Positions 15,703 to 25,893 of a stretch of 64,000 nucleotides of DNA are shown here, piece after piece. Under the pieces are notes generated by a model. The model had not been told where the DNA came from. It did no database searches and saw only the letters and a program-made list of their open reading frames with translations. The stretch is from positions 1,364,001 to 1,428,000 of the forward strand of contig JAJQJQ010000020.1 of NCBI GenBank assembly GCA_028622995.1. Direction: 5' to 3'. The stretch comes from Panagrolaimus kolymaensis. Taxonomy: Eukaryota; Nematoda; Chromadorea; Rhabditida; Panagrolaimidae. Both the position numbers and the translations under genes were made by a program. Positions within the stretch are counted from its first letter, which is position 1. Each line of letters begins with the position of its first letter.

Positions 15703-16101
15703 TTAACGGCGGCAAGCAAAGGTCAAGACACGAAGAATAACTCCAAGAACCAATGCAGCAATTGAAAAAATGAAGGCGATGATGATCCAATCTTGAAACT
15801 TGAAACAGCAATCAGTATTCAATGTGCCACAGCATTCATAGTAGAGGAAGTACGTTGCATTTGGGCATTCTTTACCAAAAAGACCAAGAGGACATGCAGG
15901 AGTAGAGTAGATGAAAAAAAAAAAGAGAATAAGATAAGAATACGTAAAGATAAAAAAACCATACCGGATTTGATCAATCTTCAATGAAGCGATTTCATCC
16001 CAAAGTGAGCGAGAAGTCTTAATTTCCAAACCCACATCAGCAGAAGCCAAGATAGGCAAAGAAAGAAGAATAAAAGCAGCAACAGCCATCTTGTAAAGCA
16101 T
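15703..16101 (-). CDS. Small secreted/membrane protein with a Cys cluster, function unknown
   Basis: A single open frame of 132 aa. It has a clear signal peptide (MLYKMAVAAFILLSLPILASA), a short polar stretch, a Cys-rich segment with ACPLGLFGKECP and YYECCGTLNTDCC, a membrane segment (WIIIAFIFSIAALVLGVILRV) and a short basic tail FACRR. The spaced Cys pattern followed by one TM helix recalls small nematode type I membrane proteins, but I cannot assign a family. An ATTTTCAG acceptor lies 35 nt before the ATG, supporting a trans-spliced mRNA. A T-rich part of the frame (about 15903-15967 on the plus strand) looks like an intron: it begins with the donor-like GTATGG and encodes a Phe/Tyr-rich stretch. 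No AG acceptor exists in the right phase, so as written the frame reads through it. Confidence 0.65.
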   Translation of the reverse strand: MLYKMAVAAFILLSLPILASADVGLEIKTSRSLWDEIASLKIDQIRYGFFIFTYSYLILFFFFIYSTPACPLGLFGKECPNATYFLYYECCGTLNTDCCFKFQDWIIIAFIFSIAALVLGVILRVLTFACRR

Positions 16102-16753
16102 CTTGTCTTCGTAGATATAGCTTGTACCCGTTTGAACTGAAAATTAAAGCTTTGTTAAAAAGATATTAATTTCACGCAGGAGAGATCAAATCAATGCAAC
16201 CAAACAGAAAATTGGATAAGTGAAAAAAATTTTGTTTTTAGCAACAAAATTAAAAAAAAGCGCGCGCTTTTTTTTATTGTGGCTAGCTTTCTTGGTCGGA
16301 GCCGCTTTTTTTTGAAATCGATTGCCTTTTGTCCAGCGGCGCTTGCGCCGAATGGATGGGATAGACGCTTCCAGGGCTGCTTCTTCGGCAGCAATGCACA
16401 AAAGCAATAATAACCTTTTAGCGAGAAAAAAAAAAGAAAGCATTATTTTTATGAAATAAAAAGCTGTTTACGATGGTGATGATCGACACTTTCATTTCTT
16501 TAATGTCAAAAAAAATGAAAGGTCAAATTTCGCATGTTTGTGCCTATCTGTCTGTTTTTAAGGGAAAATGATACAACAAAATTTGTAAACATTTTGTTGT
16601 TATTAAAGCTTAGAATGTCTTCATATTTTTATATTATTCGTTTAGAAAAAAAATTACTATAAATTCAAAGGAAAAAACACCCGCATAATTTTTTTTAAAA
16701 ACACGCTTTCATATTAATTTATTTTTTAATTTTCAACTTCGATAAAATTCTTG
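16102..16753. other. Region between small membrane protein gene and PTR gene
   Basis: It contains a patch around 16255-16400 with higher GC than its surroundings, including a short hairpin (GGCGC TT GCGCC). A minus-strand open frame there is Lys/Arg-rich low complexity with no family resemblance. I see no supported gene. The patch could hold the promoter of the small membrane protein gene. Confidence 0.45.
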
Positions 16754-19700
16754 TCATGATGACTTATGAGGAAATTGAGGTGAAGCATATTCATGTTCAA
16801 CGCTTTCATTGTCAATGATTGCTCGAGTTGATGATGAATTTTGTAAATGAGCAATTTGAATAAATTGTTCATGAGGTTTGATTTTCTCATCTCCTGTATC
16901 CATGGAAACAGCGCAAAATCCTCGTACACAAAGTGAAAGAGTAACGGGAAGAAAGACTAGACCGTGAAGAAGTCCAATGGTAATTGAAAGGAATACGGTT
17001 TTGAAAAATGTTATAATCATATAAGCTGGAACATCAGCAAGAACAATAACGGCTAAAATGGTCGAAATTGCACCTTGAGTTAATGGCCATCCAAGAGCTC
17101 CTAAGGCTTCACAAATTCGGTCGCTTGGTTTTTTGCATTTTGATATAACATATCCATATGTAATATGAGCAGAATAATCCACTGCAAATCCAATTGACAT
17201 AATGATAGTAATCATTGAAATGGCATCAAGATTAACACCCCAAAGAGTCATAAATCCAACCACTCCAACATCAATGGAAGCTATAGCGGTGGTAACCCAA
17301 AGAGCGCAAGTAGGTTGAGGAATAAGAAAAAATGCAATGCAAATCATAACAGCCATAGCAATTACCACATCTTGAACCGTATTTGGTACAACAAGGTCAT
17401 ATTGATCAACAAAAAGCCAAAGAGGCATGAAAGTTGTAATATTGTAACGAGGATATCGAGATGCTATTTCACGCATTAAAGCCGTGGTTTCTTGTTGTTC
17501 AACGGTGGTTACAATGTCTCGTAATCCAACGATTAACCTAAAAAAGAAGGGGAATTAGAAACTAAATATTTTTGTTGCGTCACTTATTACACCAAAACAT
17601 ATGCTAAATTTAAAATTTTAGGCCATTTTAACTTACCTAAACGCAACAATTCCTGGTTTTCCATCATTCATTTTTCCCCATTTAACATCCTCAGTCCAAA
17701 TTTCATTATTTTTAGCAGCAAAATAATGTTTTGCTGCTTCATAAAACATTGAATTTGTGTAATTCATTTTAAGCTCATTATTAAAATATCGATCCATTTC
17801 ATCCATCCAAAATTGAATCGATTCATCTCCAATTGTGTGTTTCGAATTTGCAAATGTATGAGCCATTGATTGTATTCTTTGTCGTTCATCTGGATTTCTC
17901 AAATCTGGGGCATTATTTACAACAATCTAAAACAACTTTGGTGATGAACTACATGTTCGTAAATAGTAGACATACCTGTACTGTGGGACCATAGTGCCAA
18001 AAATATTGTTCCAAAACTCTATAATGTGGAATGGCATAACTATCTTCGACTAATAAATTAATAGGCTCTAATCCTTCTCTCAATTGAAAACATCCATAAA
18101 TTCCAAACGTGAGATAAACGCAATACCATAGTAGCGTTAAAATTCTTACAACTGGTTGCATTAAAATTGGTCCATACCAATTTTGAAAGAAATATGCTAC
18201 AGCTGATTCCTTTCGATTTACTTCCAAATTATCAACATTTTTATGAGGTCGAGAACCAAGCCAAAAAATTCTATGTGGAAGAGAAGATAAATCTTTATAG
18301 CAATCGGGTACGGTAATTTTTTGAAAAATGCAATGTCGACCTTCTGATTCCCATTTTGTTACAAGGGAAAGGCAAGCAGCGAAGAACGTAATCTTAAAAA
18401 AGCTAAATGCTTGGAAAAGGGTAAAAAAGATAATAGTAGCAAACCTGATAAAGAAAAGTACAAGTAATAGCCGCACAAGTGTAAATGCAAAAAATTTGAC
18501 AAGCGGGAATTCTAAAAAAAAATTCAATGTTTGATTTTCGTAAAAATAAAGCTTTAAAAAGCAATATTTGAATAAATGAATGAAAGCTTACGTTGTAATT
18601 GTCCCAACACCAAAACTAAACGCATCTGTTAAAGATGTAATAAAAACAGATATGGCTGCATCACTCATACATTCTCCAATTCTTATTTCTGGAGGATATG
18701 CTCGATTTGTACGCCGAACGGTTGCAACCATAAGGAACATATTATTTGTTCCAACAGGAACAACTAAAAAAGGCATAACTCCAACGATATCAGTATATGG
18801 TATTCCCATTATTTGTACTGCTCCAATAGCCGTTGCAATACCCATTCCAGCATTCATAACACCCAAAATAGCTAGGATTGGTTTAGATAGAACCCAATCA
18901 ATATAAAATGTTCCATCGATGGTTGCCATCGAACAAATAACAGAAAAAATAACCAAAATTGTAAATGATGCAATAAATCGAGGAACTAATGAATCTGCAT
19001 TCCGCTTAAGTTCTTCCGCTAATGATTGTGAATGAAAATATGTGAATTCAATAAATGGATCATCCGGATATTCTTCCAAAGCTTTTTGAAAGGCCTAAAT
19101 AATCAAAAAAAAAACGTTCATTTCCTCTCGTTTAGAAAAATTAATAAAATCTTTTTACCTTTTCCCATAAACCAGAAATATGTGAAATTTTATCTGGATA
19201 AAATTGTAAATGATAAACCATTAACCAAGCTTTTGCCGAAACAAGAATCATTTCATGCTTTTTTCCATAGCCTACTGTAACACCGCCTAAACTTGCACCA
19301 ATATAACCGCTTCTGAAATTTTGTTGTTTTTGCTTTATATACTTTTTTAATTTCAGGAAAAAGCTTACACTGAACCAACTCTAGCTGTGGGATAAGTAAT
19401 ATTAAAACCATGTTGGAAGAGATCGCTGATGACATGGATGTACTTAGCGCCGGGGCATCCTTCATTTTTCCATTGCAAACATAGATCTCGATATTTATAT
19501 TTTTTTCCTTCAAACTCAATTTGAACTCGATTTTGAATATATTGATCGAGTCTGTAAATAGCTTCGGCATATGGTTTACCCAAAATATTTTTATCATCTT
19601 TTGTTCGAACTGTCAACTAAAAAGTTTTATGAATTTCCCAAAAAAAACATTTTAATACAAACCTGGACTTCTCTTGATTGAGTTACCGCTCTTCCAGGAA

Positions 19701-19947
19701 TGTATGAACCATTTGTGAGAGGCCATAAATCATGAATAGCTTGCCTTTCCATTTTGGATGCAGCTCCCGTAGGAGTAAAAAGATATATTGCATCGGTAAC
19801 TGAATCAAGTTGAAAAAAACCACATGAACAAAATCCCGTCAATAAAAGTGGAAATATTATAAATGGAATAGGATTTCGAGCCACAAATTGTCCATAATGA
19901 TTAAAAAATCGAGAGAGTGGACGTTCAATGCAATCAAATTTGGGCAT
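16754..19947 (-). CDS. Patched-related (PTR) sterol-sensing-domain transporter
   Basis: Eight exons read downward: 19663..19947, 19369..19616, 19159..19312, 18592..19094, 18445..18511, 17976..18392, 17637..17926 and 16754..17537, giving 915 aa, typical for worm PTR proteins. The N-terminal cytoplasmic stretch and TM1 (NPIPFIIFPLLLTGFCSCGF) are followed by a large luminal loop. Next comes the sterol-sensing domain in exon 4: IASFTILVIFSVICSM, GVMPFLVVPVGTNNMFLMVA with the RND-type GTNN segment, and SVFITSLTDAFSFGVGTITT. The second RND half includes PQPTCALWVTTAIASIDVGV, MITIIMSIGFAVDYSAHITYGY and HGLVFLPVTLSL. Worm PTRs act in cuticle formation, apical membrane and lipid traffic, without a hedgehog pathway (family knowledge). 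I cannot tell which ptr subfamily member this is. Confidence 0.93.
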
Positions 19948-21354
19948 TGATAACCCTGCCGACAGCTACAAAAAGTCGGATAATAAAATTTTGTAATCAA
20001 AATAAAATAAATAGATTGGAATTCAAAATTCAAATCAGCGATGGTAGAAAAAAAGAGTTAGAAAATGAAAGTAAAAATAAAAAATGAAAAATTCACTGAA
20101 CTGTAACGAACAAAAAAAGCAGCACGATTTTGAAGTTAAAAACTCTGACCGACCATGGGATGCCCTCGTTCATGATTTGCCTACTAGAGCGCAAAAAAAT
20201 TTGTTTCAATCCCTTTTTCTTTCATATTATTTTTTCTTCCAAAATTGATTCCTCGCCACCATCACATCAGGAGGGTTTTTCTTCTTCAGTCGGCTGCCAG
20301 CGGTCATCTCCATCAAAAAAAAAATCATGTATGTGTGTGTATTGCGCAAGCCTTTGACCCACTTTTTTTATTTATTGAAGAACGATTTTTTCTTTTTTCA
20401 TCGTCTTCAAGGTCACAGAAATCAAGAAAAAAAAAGTAAAATAGATGACGGGCTTCTTTTTTCGGCAGTATTTTTGAAAAAGGTTTTTAAAATAATTAAA
20501 TCACATTGTAAGCTTTAAAAAAACGATGAAAAAATAACAAAAGGTTTTGGTTAAAAATATCTAATTTGAGTTAGTATAATTTTTTACTTTACAATATTTT
20601 TGCTTAACTTATTTAAGAATATGGACGGCATTTTTTAATGGTTAAAAACCAAATAAAACAAATCACAGTGAAGAAACTTTACGCATACTAAAAAAAAACT
20701 ACCCTAAGCCAAATTAATTTTTCTAAATAAATAAATGAAGGAACAAAAATATGAAAATTGGAAGGACATAGTTTTAGTTCAATATACGTATAAAAACGTT
20801 TTTAATTTAAAAAAAAAGAATCGAAAAATAGGCCCAGGATATAACGAAAATTAATCAATGTCATTGATTCCAAGTTTACTTTTTTGCGCATCCATCGAGA
20901 TATTATCGATAAAGCGCATCATAATGCTGTTAAAAACGCGTTTCTTTGATTTATTACTATTTTCTTCTTCTTCTTCTCATTTTCTAAGGATTATCTCTGC
21001 TGGTCATTTGTATTTGTCATGAATAGGATTTTTTGTCTTTCGTAACCATTACATTATGAACTTTAAAATCATAAACATTTTCTCACGCTTCCGCTAAAAA
21101 TCTTGAGAGTGTGTAAAAAAACCATTAAAGTTTCTCTCATAAAGATTTACCGAATAATTTTAATAGAGTAATGGTGCGGGAATTCCAATGAGAAAAAACA
21201 GCTTTTTGACCGGATATGACGACGCAGCTGCCTTCAATGTATGAATATAAAAAACATTATTTTTTTTATTCAAAAAAAGAACAGTAGCGAGAAAATAATG
21301 CAAGGTCGTCAAAATTATTTCTCAATCAGTCTAGACTTTTTATTTAATTTAAAA
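19948..21354. promoter_or_regulatory. Divergent region between PTR gene and carboxylesterase gene
   Basis: About 1.4 kb between divergent start codons. Open frames here are low-complexity. On the carboxylesterase side the notable site is a pair of overlapping GATA motifs at 20903..20912 (listed separately). I saw no RNA gene. Confidence 0.5.
20903..20912. promoter_or_regulatory. Palindromic double GATA site upstream of the carboxylesterase
   Basis: The palindrome TTATCGATAA places a GATAA motif on each strand about 440 bp before the carboxylesterase ATG. In C. elegans the gut esterase gene ges-1 is driven by paired GATA sites read by ELT-2 and related factors. A similar role here is inference; GATAA words are frequent in AT-rich DNA. 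Confidence 0.35.
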
Positions 21355-23352
21355 ATGCTGGTCGTTGTCATTTTGTTTTTATTAATATTTTTTAAATGTT
21401 GCGAATCAACACCTTTTGTTGAAACCATTTATGGAAAGGTTCAAGGATTTGATTATGTAGGAGAAGATGGGTTTAAAACTGAAATATTTTTGGGAGTTCC
21501 TTATGCCGAGGCACCCATTGGAAAGCTACGGTTTGAAGTAAGGATTTAGGTTTGAAAAAGTCAGAGAATTTGAATTTTTTAGAAGCCCCAATCTCGTAAG
21601 CCATGGAATGGAACCCTTCAAGCAAATAATTATGGATTTAGTTGTGTTTCAACTTTTCCTATTTCAAATTCGAATGAAGATTGTCTTACCCTTAATATTT
21701 TTCGCCCCGCATTGAATTCTTCGGATCCTCAAGGTTATCCTATTATGGTATGGATTCATGGAGGAGGTTTCATTGCTGGATCATCCTCAGATTATTATTA
21801 CAATTTTATTTCGGATATCCTAGTTTCACATGGCATCATTTTTGTTTCATTCAATTATCGCTTGGGACCTTTTGGTTTTTTCTCAACTGCAAATGAACTC
21901 GTTCCAGGCAATAATGGTTTATGGGATCAACTTGAAGCATTGAAATTTATTCATAAAACCATTACTTCTTTTGGTGGAAATCCAAATAAAGTAACAATAG
22001 TTGGAGAATCTGCTGGGGCTGCAAGCGTTTCATGGTTGACCTTAAACTTAGAAGGTTCAAAATATTTTTCACAAGCTTTTATTATGAGTGGTTCAGCCAC
22101 AGCTGCTTGGGCGAGTGCCGAAGATACAATACTCTTTTCAAGAAGCCTCATTCAACTTTTAGTTTGTGATGAACAAATTGATGTTCTCGGTTGTTTGAAA
22201 CAGAGAAATGTGGAAGAAATTCAAAATGCAACACATATTGTAAGTTTGGCATCAGTTTTATAAGAAGAATAATGAATAAGGCGCTCTCACGATAAAAGTC
22301 TAAAAACTTTTTTTATCTAAACGTTTTTCCACCAAAAAACATAATTTCAAATAAAATTATTTTAGGTTCATTCATTGGCAATGGCTGATTCTCATAATGG
22401 ATTATTATTTCATCCAAGATATGATAATGATTTTGTAAAACTTAAAAATTTTAATGATGCTGCTTGGAATGCTCCTAAAATTCCCATTATTATTGGTTTA
22501 GATAGTCAAGAAGCTCTTCCATATGGTTAATTAGTTCCTTCCTCTTCACATAAAAAATAATTTTATTATTTATATTTTCAGTAATATCAGATATTCCATC
22601 AACCGTATCAAAATATTTACCTATTTCAACTTCAAATTTAGCAAATTATTCTCGAGATGATTTCGTTAAAGCTGTTTATGAAATTGTTGAAACAGAAAAA
22701 TGTCTTAATGAGAGACATAATGCCGTAGCACAAAGAATCATTGAATTTTATGATAATCAATCACAATATTACACTCACAATCAACATCTTCAAACGTTTG
22801 TTCAATTTGTTTCAGATTTAACTTTTAATATTCCAATCTTGCGTGAAGCCCAAAGAAAAGCTCAATATGGTTATACAGTATATTGTTATCGTAATAGTTT
22901 TGTCCCCATTAATGAAAGAAATGCTTATGTGGACGGAGCTGGACATGCGAGCGAATTATATAATTTTTTTGGTCCATTACCCATTGGACAAAGTGATGCT
23001 TTGGCAGTTCAAAAATCTTTCATCGAATTGTTAATGAATTTTGTTAAATATGAGTATGTTTATTTAGATTAGACATATGATTTAAAAAATACATGTCCGA
23101 GCTTTTGTTGATGGTCATCAAGCAGGGAAAAAAAAAATTATGTATTCATTTTTTTGTAGCCAAGCATTTACGAGTCAATATCGCTTGAATCCAGTTACCT
23201 TCCAATCAATTCCATTTTTTGACATCAACACCCGCTCTTTAAATTACGAAAATCTCTGGACTGAGAGACTTTATTTTTGGGATAAACTATTAACTGATTT
23301 TGGTTATGATTGGCCCAGTGGCATTTGCAATAATATTGATCCTATGCAATAA
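21355..23352 (+). CDS. Secreted type-B carboxylesterase (cholinesterase-like)
   Basis: Five exons: 21355..21537, 21583..22239, 22366..22525, 22582..23053 and 23160..23352, giving 554 aa, normal for the family. I chose the ATG at 21355 because it starts directly with a signal peptide (MLVVVILFLLIFFKCCES); an in-frame ATG lies upstream at 21298. The alpha/beta-hydrolase marks are present: IFLGVPYAEAPIGKLRF, EDCLTLNIF, the oxyanion-hole HGGGF, the nucleophile elbow GESAGA (Ser), an acidic residue in LDSQEALPY as expected for the triad, and the catalytic His in GAGHASELYNFFG. The active site therefore looks complete. There is no C-terminal KDEL-type signal, so secretion or luminal gut function is likely. 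Which substrate it hydrolyses cannot be said. The last exon and its 3' flank have a second, damaged copy near 30 kb. Confidence 0.94.
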
Positions 23353-23602
23353 TTAATACAACATTTATATTTACTTAATCATATGCAATAATAATTTAAT
23401 TATATGTACTCGTTTATCATTTTGTCGTTTAAAAATAAAAGCCTTTTTTGGTAAACAATAGCAGCTATCGTATTTTTTAGGCTAATTGAAAATTATGAAT
23501 ACTATAGATGTGCGAAAACGAGAATAGGAAATAATAATGATGTTTCTTTAGGGCGGAAATATAAGAAGTTATGTTCAAATCATGGGATTATCTTTTTTTT
23601 GA
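23225..23602. repeat. Carboxylesterase 3' end and flank, original copy of a duplicated segment
   Basis: This stretch has a second copy split in two: 29877..30079 matches up to 23458, and 34342..34484 matches from 23459. The two halves are separated there by a 4.26 kb Helitron. The copy differs by scattered substitutions and by loss of about 35 bp of coding sequence near 23235-23270, so the segment here is the intact version and shows the site before insertion. Confidence 0.9.
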
Positions 23603-24000
23603 TTCCAATGGAATTCGTCCGTCGTCTATCTTCTTCCTTTTCTTCTTCTCATTTCTCCTTTTTTTGGCAGTTAGCCACGAAATAAAATGGTTTCATTTTT
23701 AAACTTCAAAAAAACTCAAAAACAACAAAGTTGTTTTTATCAAAAAAGCATTAAACGAATTTGTAAAAATATCAAACAAAATTAAAAACTTTTGTTTAAC
23801 GGACTTTGACTAACTTCAAAAATGTTTTCAAAAAATTTCCATTTTTTTTAAATAACTTTTCCACCATAAAAATAGCTAACTTCATTATTTGCATGTTTTA
23901 TCAAACCTTTTAAATCTTTCAAAAATGGTAGACAATTCTGATTATCACAATATTTTTTATGAAAGTTTGATTTTTTTAAAAAGCTTATTCTTATCATTAT

Positions 24001-24207
24001 TTAAAGGACCCTGGTCATTTGATCTTTTTTTCAAACTCGCGTTTGATTATTCCCTCATGCCGCAATATTGCAAAGCCCGTAAAGTACCGTAATGTACAGT
24101 AATTTTACGGTCAAATTACTGTACTTTACGGGCTCTGCAAGTTGCTGGCATGAGGGAATAATCAAACGCGAGTTTGAAAAAAAGATCAAATGAAAAGGGT
24201 CCTTTAA
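24001..24207. mobile_element. Palindromic TTAA-flanked MITE (copy 1)
   Basis: A long near-perfect inverted repeat: the left arm begins TTAAAGGACCCTGG, the right arm ends GGGTCCTTTAA, and the arms stay complementary for about 60 bp each (e.g. CTCGCGTTTGATTATTCCCT). The middle contains a further inverted repeat around GTAATTTTACGG. TTAA at each end is the likely target duplication. Layout and TTAA target match the palindromic PALTTAA-type MITEs described in C. elegans (established knowledge); family membership is inferred. Its termini TTAAAGGAC resemble the TTAAAGGAA of the copy at 26431..26629. Confidence 0.8.
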
Positions 24208-24297
24208 GCCGAGTTATAACATGTCATCTAAATTATTCGAAAAAATTAAATGATTTATTATTCAAATAGAAACAAAACGAAAATGTAATAAAATAAA
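24208..24297. other. 3' flank of the kinase gene
   Basis: A short AT-rich spacer between the palindromic element and the last in-frame stop of the kinase locus. It contains AAATAAATTA-type sequence compatible with a 3' UTR. Confidence 0.4.
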
Positions 24298-25682
24298 TTA
24301 ATGATTAATAAAAACATCATACAAATAATTCAAATCCATTTGCGTATCAGCCATCTTTAAAAATTTCACCATTTTTTCTTTAGATTTGGCATTATAATTG
24401 AGAAGAGCTGCGAGAATAACAGAAACGAAATATCCAGCATCAGTAATACACAGAGAATTGTTTAAAAGCACAGCACATAGTCCCCAGAAAATTATCTAAT
24501 ACAAAACAACATTATTTGTATTACATAAACGATTTTTAACAAGAAAAATGAACTTACTTCATGACATAACTGGAAAACTTATCCAGTGTCCCCACTAGGA
24601 CCTGGAAGTTTCTTAAAGGTATTTAAATAAGCTTTAGAAGGTATATGAAGACATAAGTTTTGTAGGTATGGGTGTAGTTCAACAAATTCATTTGAGTAAC
24701 AATATCTTTTAGCAACGTTATCAGCAATATTTCGAAGTTTTTTAATTACACGGTTCTTACGTAAAAAGCTTGTCCCATTAGTTTGTGAAGTGTCAGCCAT
24801 TTGGATATTCATAGGTTTAAATGGCGGATCTTTTTCTTCAACTCCATTAAAATAACGATGTGTGGAAATATTATTGATACGATCATTTGGATTATGTTGT
24901 AGAAGACCATTAATAAGTTCTTTAGCTGCATCATCATTGATTCCTCCAAGTTTTGGTGCTCCATATGTTTTATTTATCGTAAATTCCTTCCACTTCTTAT
25001 TGTTAAATGGATGCTTTCCTTTGATCAAATAAGCAAAAAGAACTCCATATGACCATCGATCAGCAGCTAATCCAGCAGGTTCTTTGAGGACCACTTCGGG
25101 AGATGAATAAAAAGGTACAGAAAATGGAAGATTTTCTTCTATCAAAACACGACGAGATTGACCGAAATCAAAGAGACGAACATGCCCTGTTAATGTCAAA
25201 GCAACATTATTAGGTTTTAGATCACTAAAAAATAATAAAGAAATTATTACAAATTTTACAATTTAAATTTTTCATAAAACTCCTCACCCATGCGTTAAAC
25301 TGTTTTTATGTAAATATTCTAGAACAAGAGCAAGTTGATACGCAATTGTTTGCTTTCCTTTCACTGGAATGTTTGAATTTTTAACATGATATTGAAGAGT
25401 TCCACCTTTGATATATTCCATAACTGTACACCATTTTCCTTCAGCATTGTAGCCACAGTAAACCATCTTTGGAATATATTCATGATTATCACAGCGAGTA
25501 AAAACTATTGCTTCAGCTAATATTTTTTCCATTGGAGATTGAACATTTTTAAATACTTTTTCCACAAATTCAGTATCATTTCCATTAAAATATATTCTTC
25601 GTACTTTACCAAAGCCTCCACTACCTACAGTTTTCATTACTTGTGTGTTTGTTTTCATAAATTTCACACAAATATTCTCCAT
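24298..25682 (-). pseudogene. AGC-like protein kinase gene with an early in-frame stop
   Basis: Exons read downward: 25288..25682 and 25224 down to a TAA at 24579-24581 (346 aa). The kinase domain has the G-loop VGSGGFGKV, a Lys in VEKVFKN, catalytic loop THGDLKPNN (Gly replaces Arg of HRD), DFGQ, SSPEVVL and DRWSYGVLFAYLIKGKHPF. HRYFNGVEEKDPPFKP resembles an AGC-kinase tail. All core catalytic residues except the HRD Arg are visible, so activity is possible. After the TAA the same frame continues for 7 codons to a donor at 24557. A further exon, 24298..24495, joins in phase 0 and stays open for 65 codons, starting IIFWGLCAVLLNNSLCITDA, hydrophobic and membrane-like. The TAA is therefore either a recent nonsense change, read-through, or a true end with leftover sequence. 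A TTTTTAG acceptor lies 9 nt before the ATG. The unrecognised gene at 25894..28236 is 211 bp upstream on the same strand. Confidence 0.7.
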
Positions 25683-25893
25683 AATTTCTTTTCTAAAAAC
25701 AAACTATGGTAATTACAAACATCGTAAAAAATATTTCTAAACAGAATAGTAAAACTATCAATAACATAGTTTTCAATGCATCCCATTTCGAAGGTCCCTT
25801 TTTATTGAAGCACTTAATAAATATTTCAATATTTGAGTGAAATACTTGTCTAATTTAATTGGATCATTTTTGAATGCCTAATAATAATAAAAC

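Noticed and set aside
16186..16443. Minus-strand Lys/Arg-rich open frame
   Set aside because: Low complexity, no start or splice context, no recognisable domain.
22240..22265. Carboxylesterase frame ending at 22263
   Set aside because: The stop lies in the intron after a good donor at 22240; the family C-terminus with the catalytic His follows in later exons.
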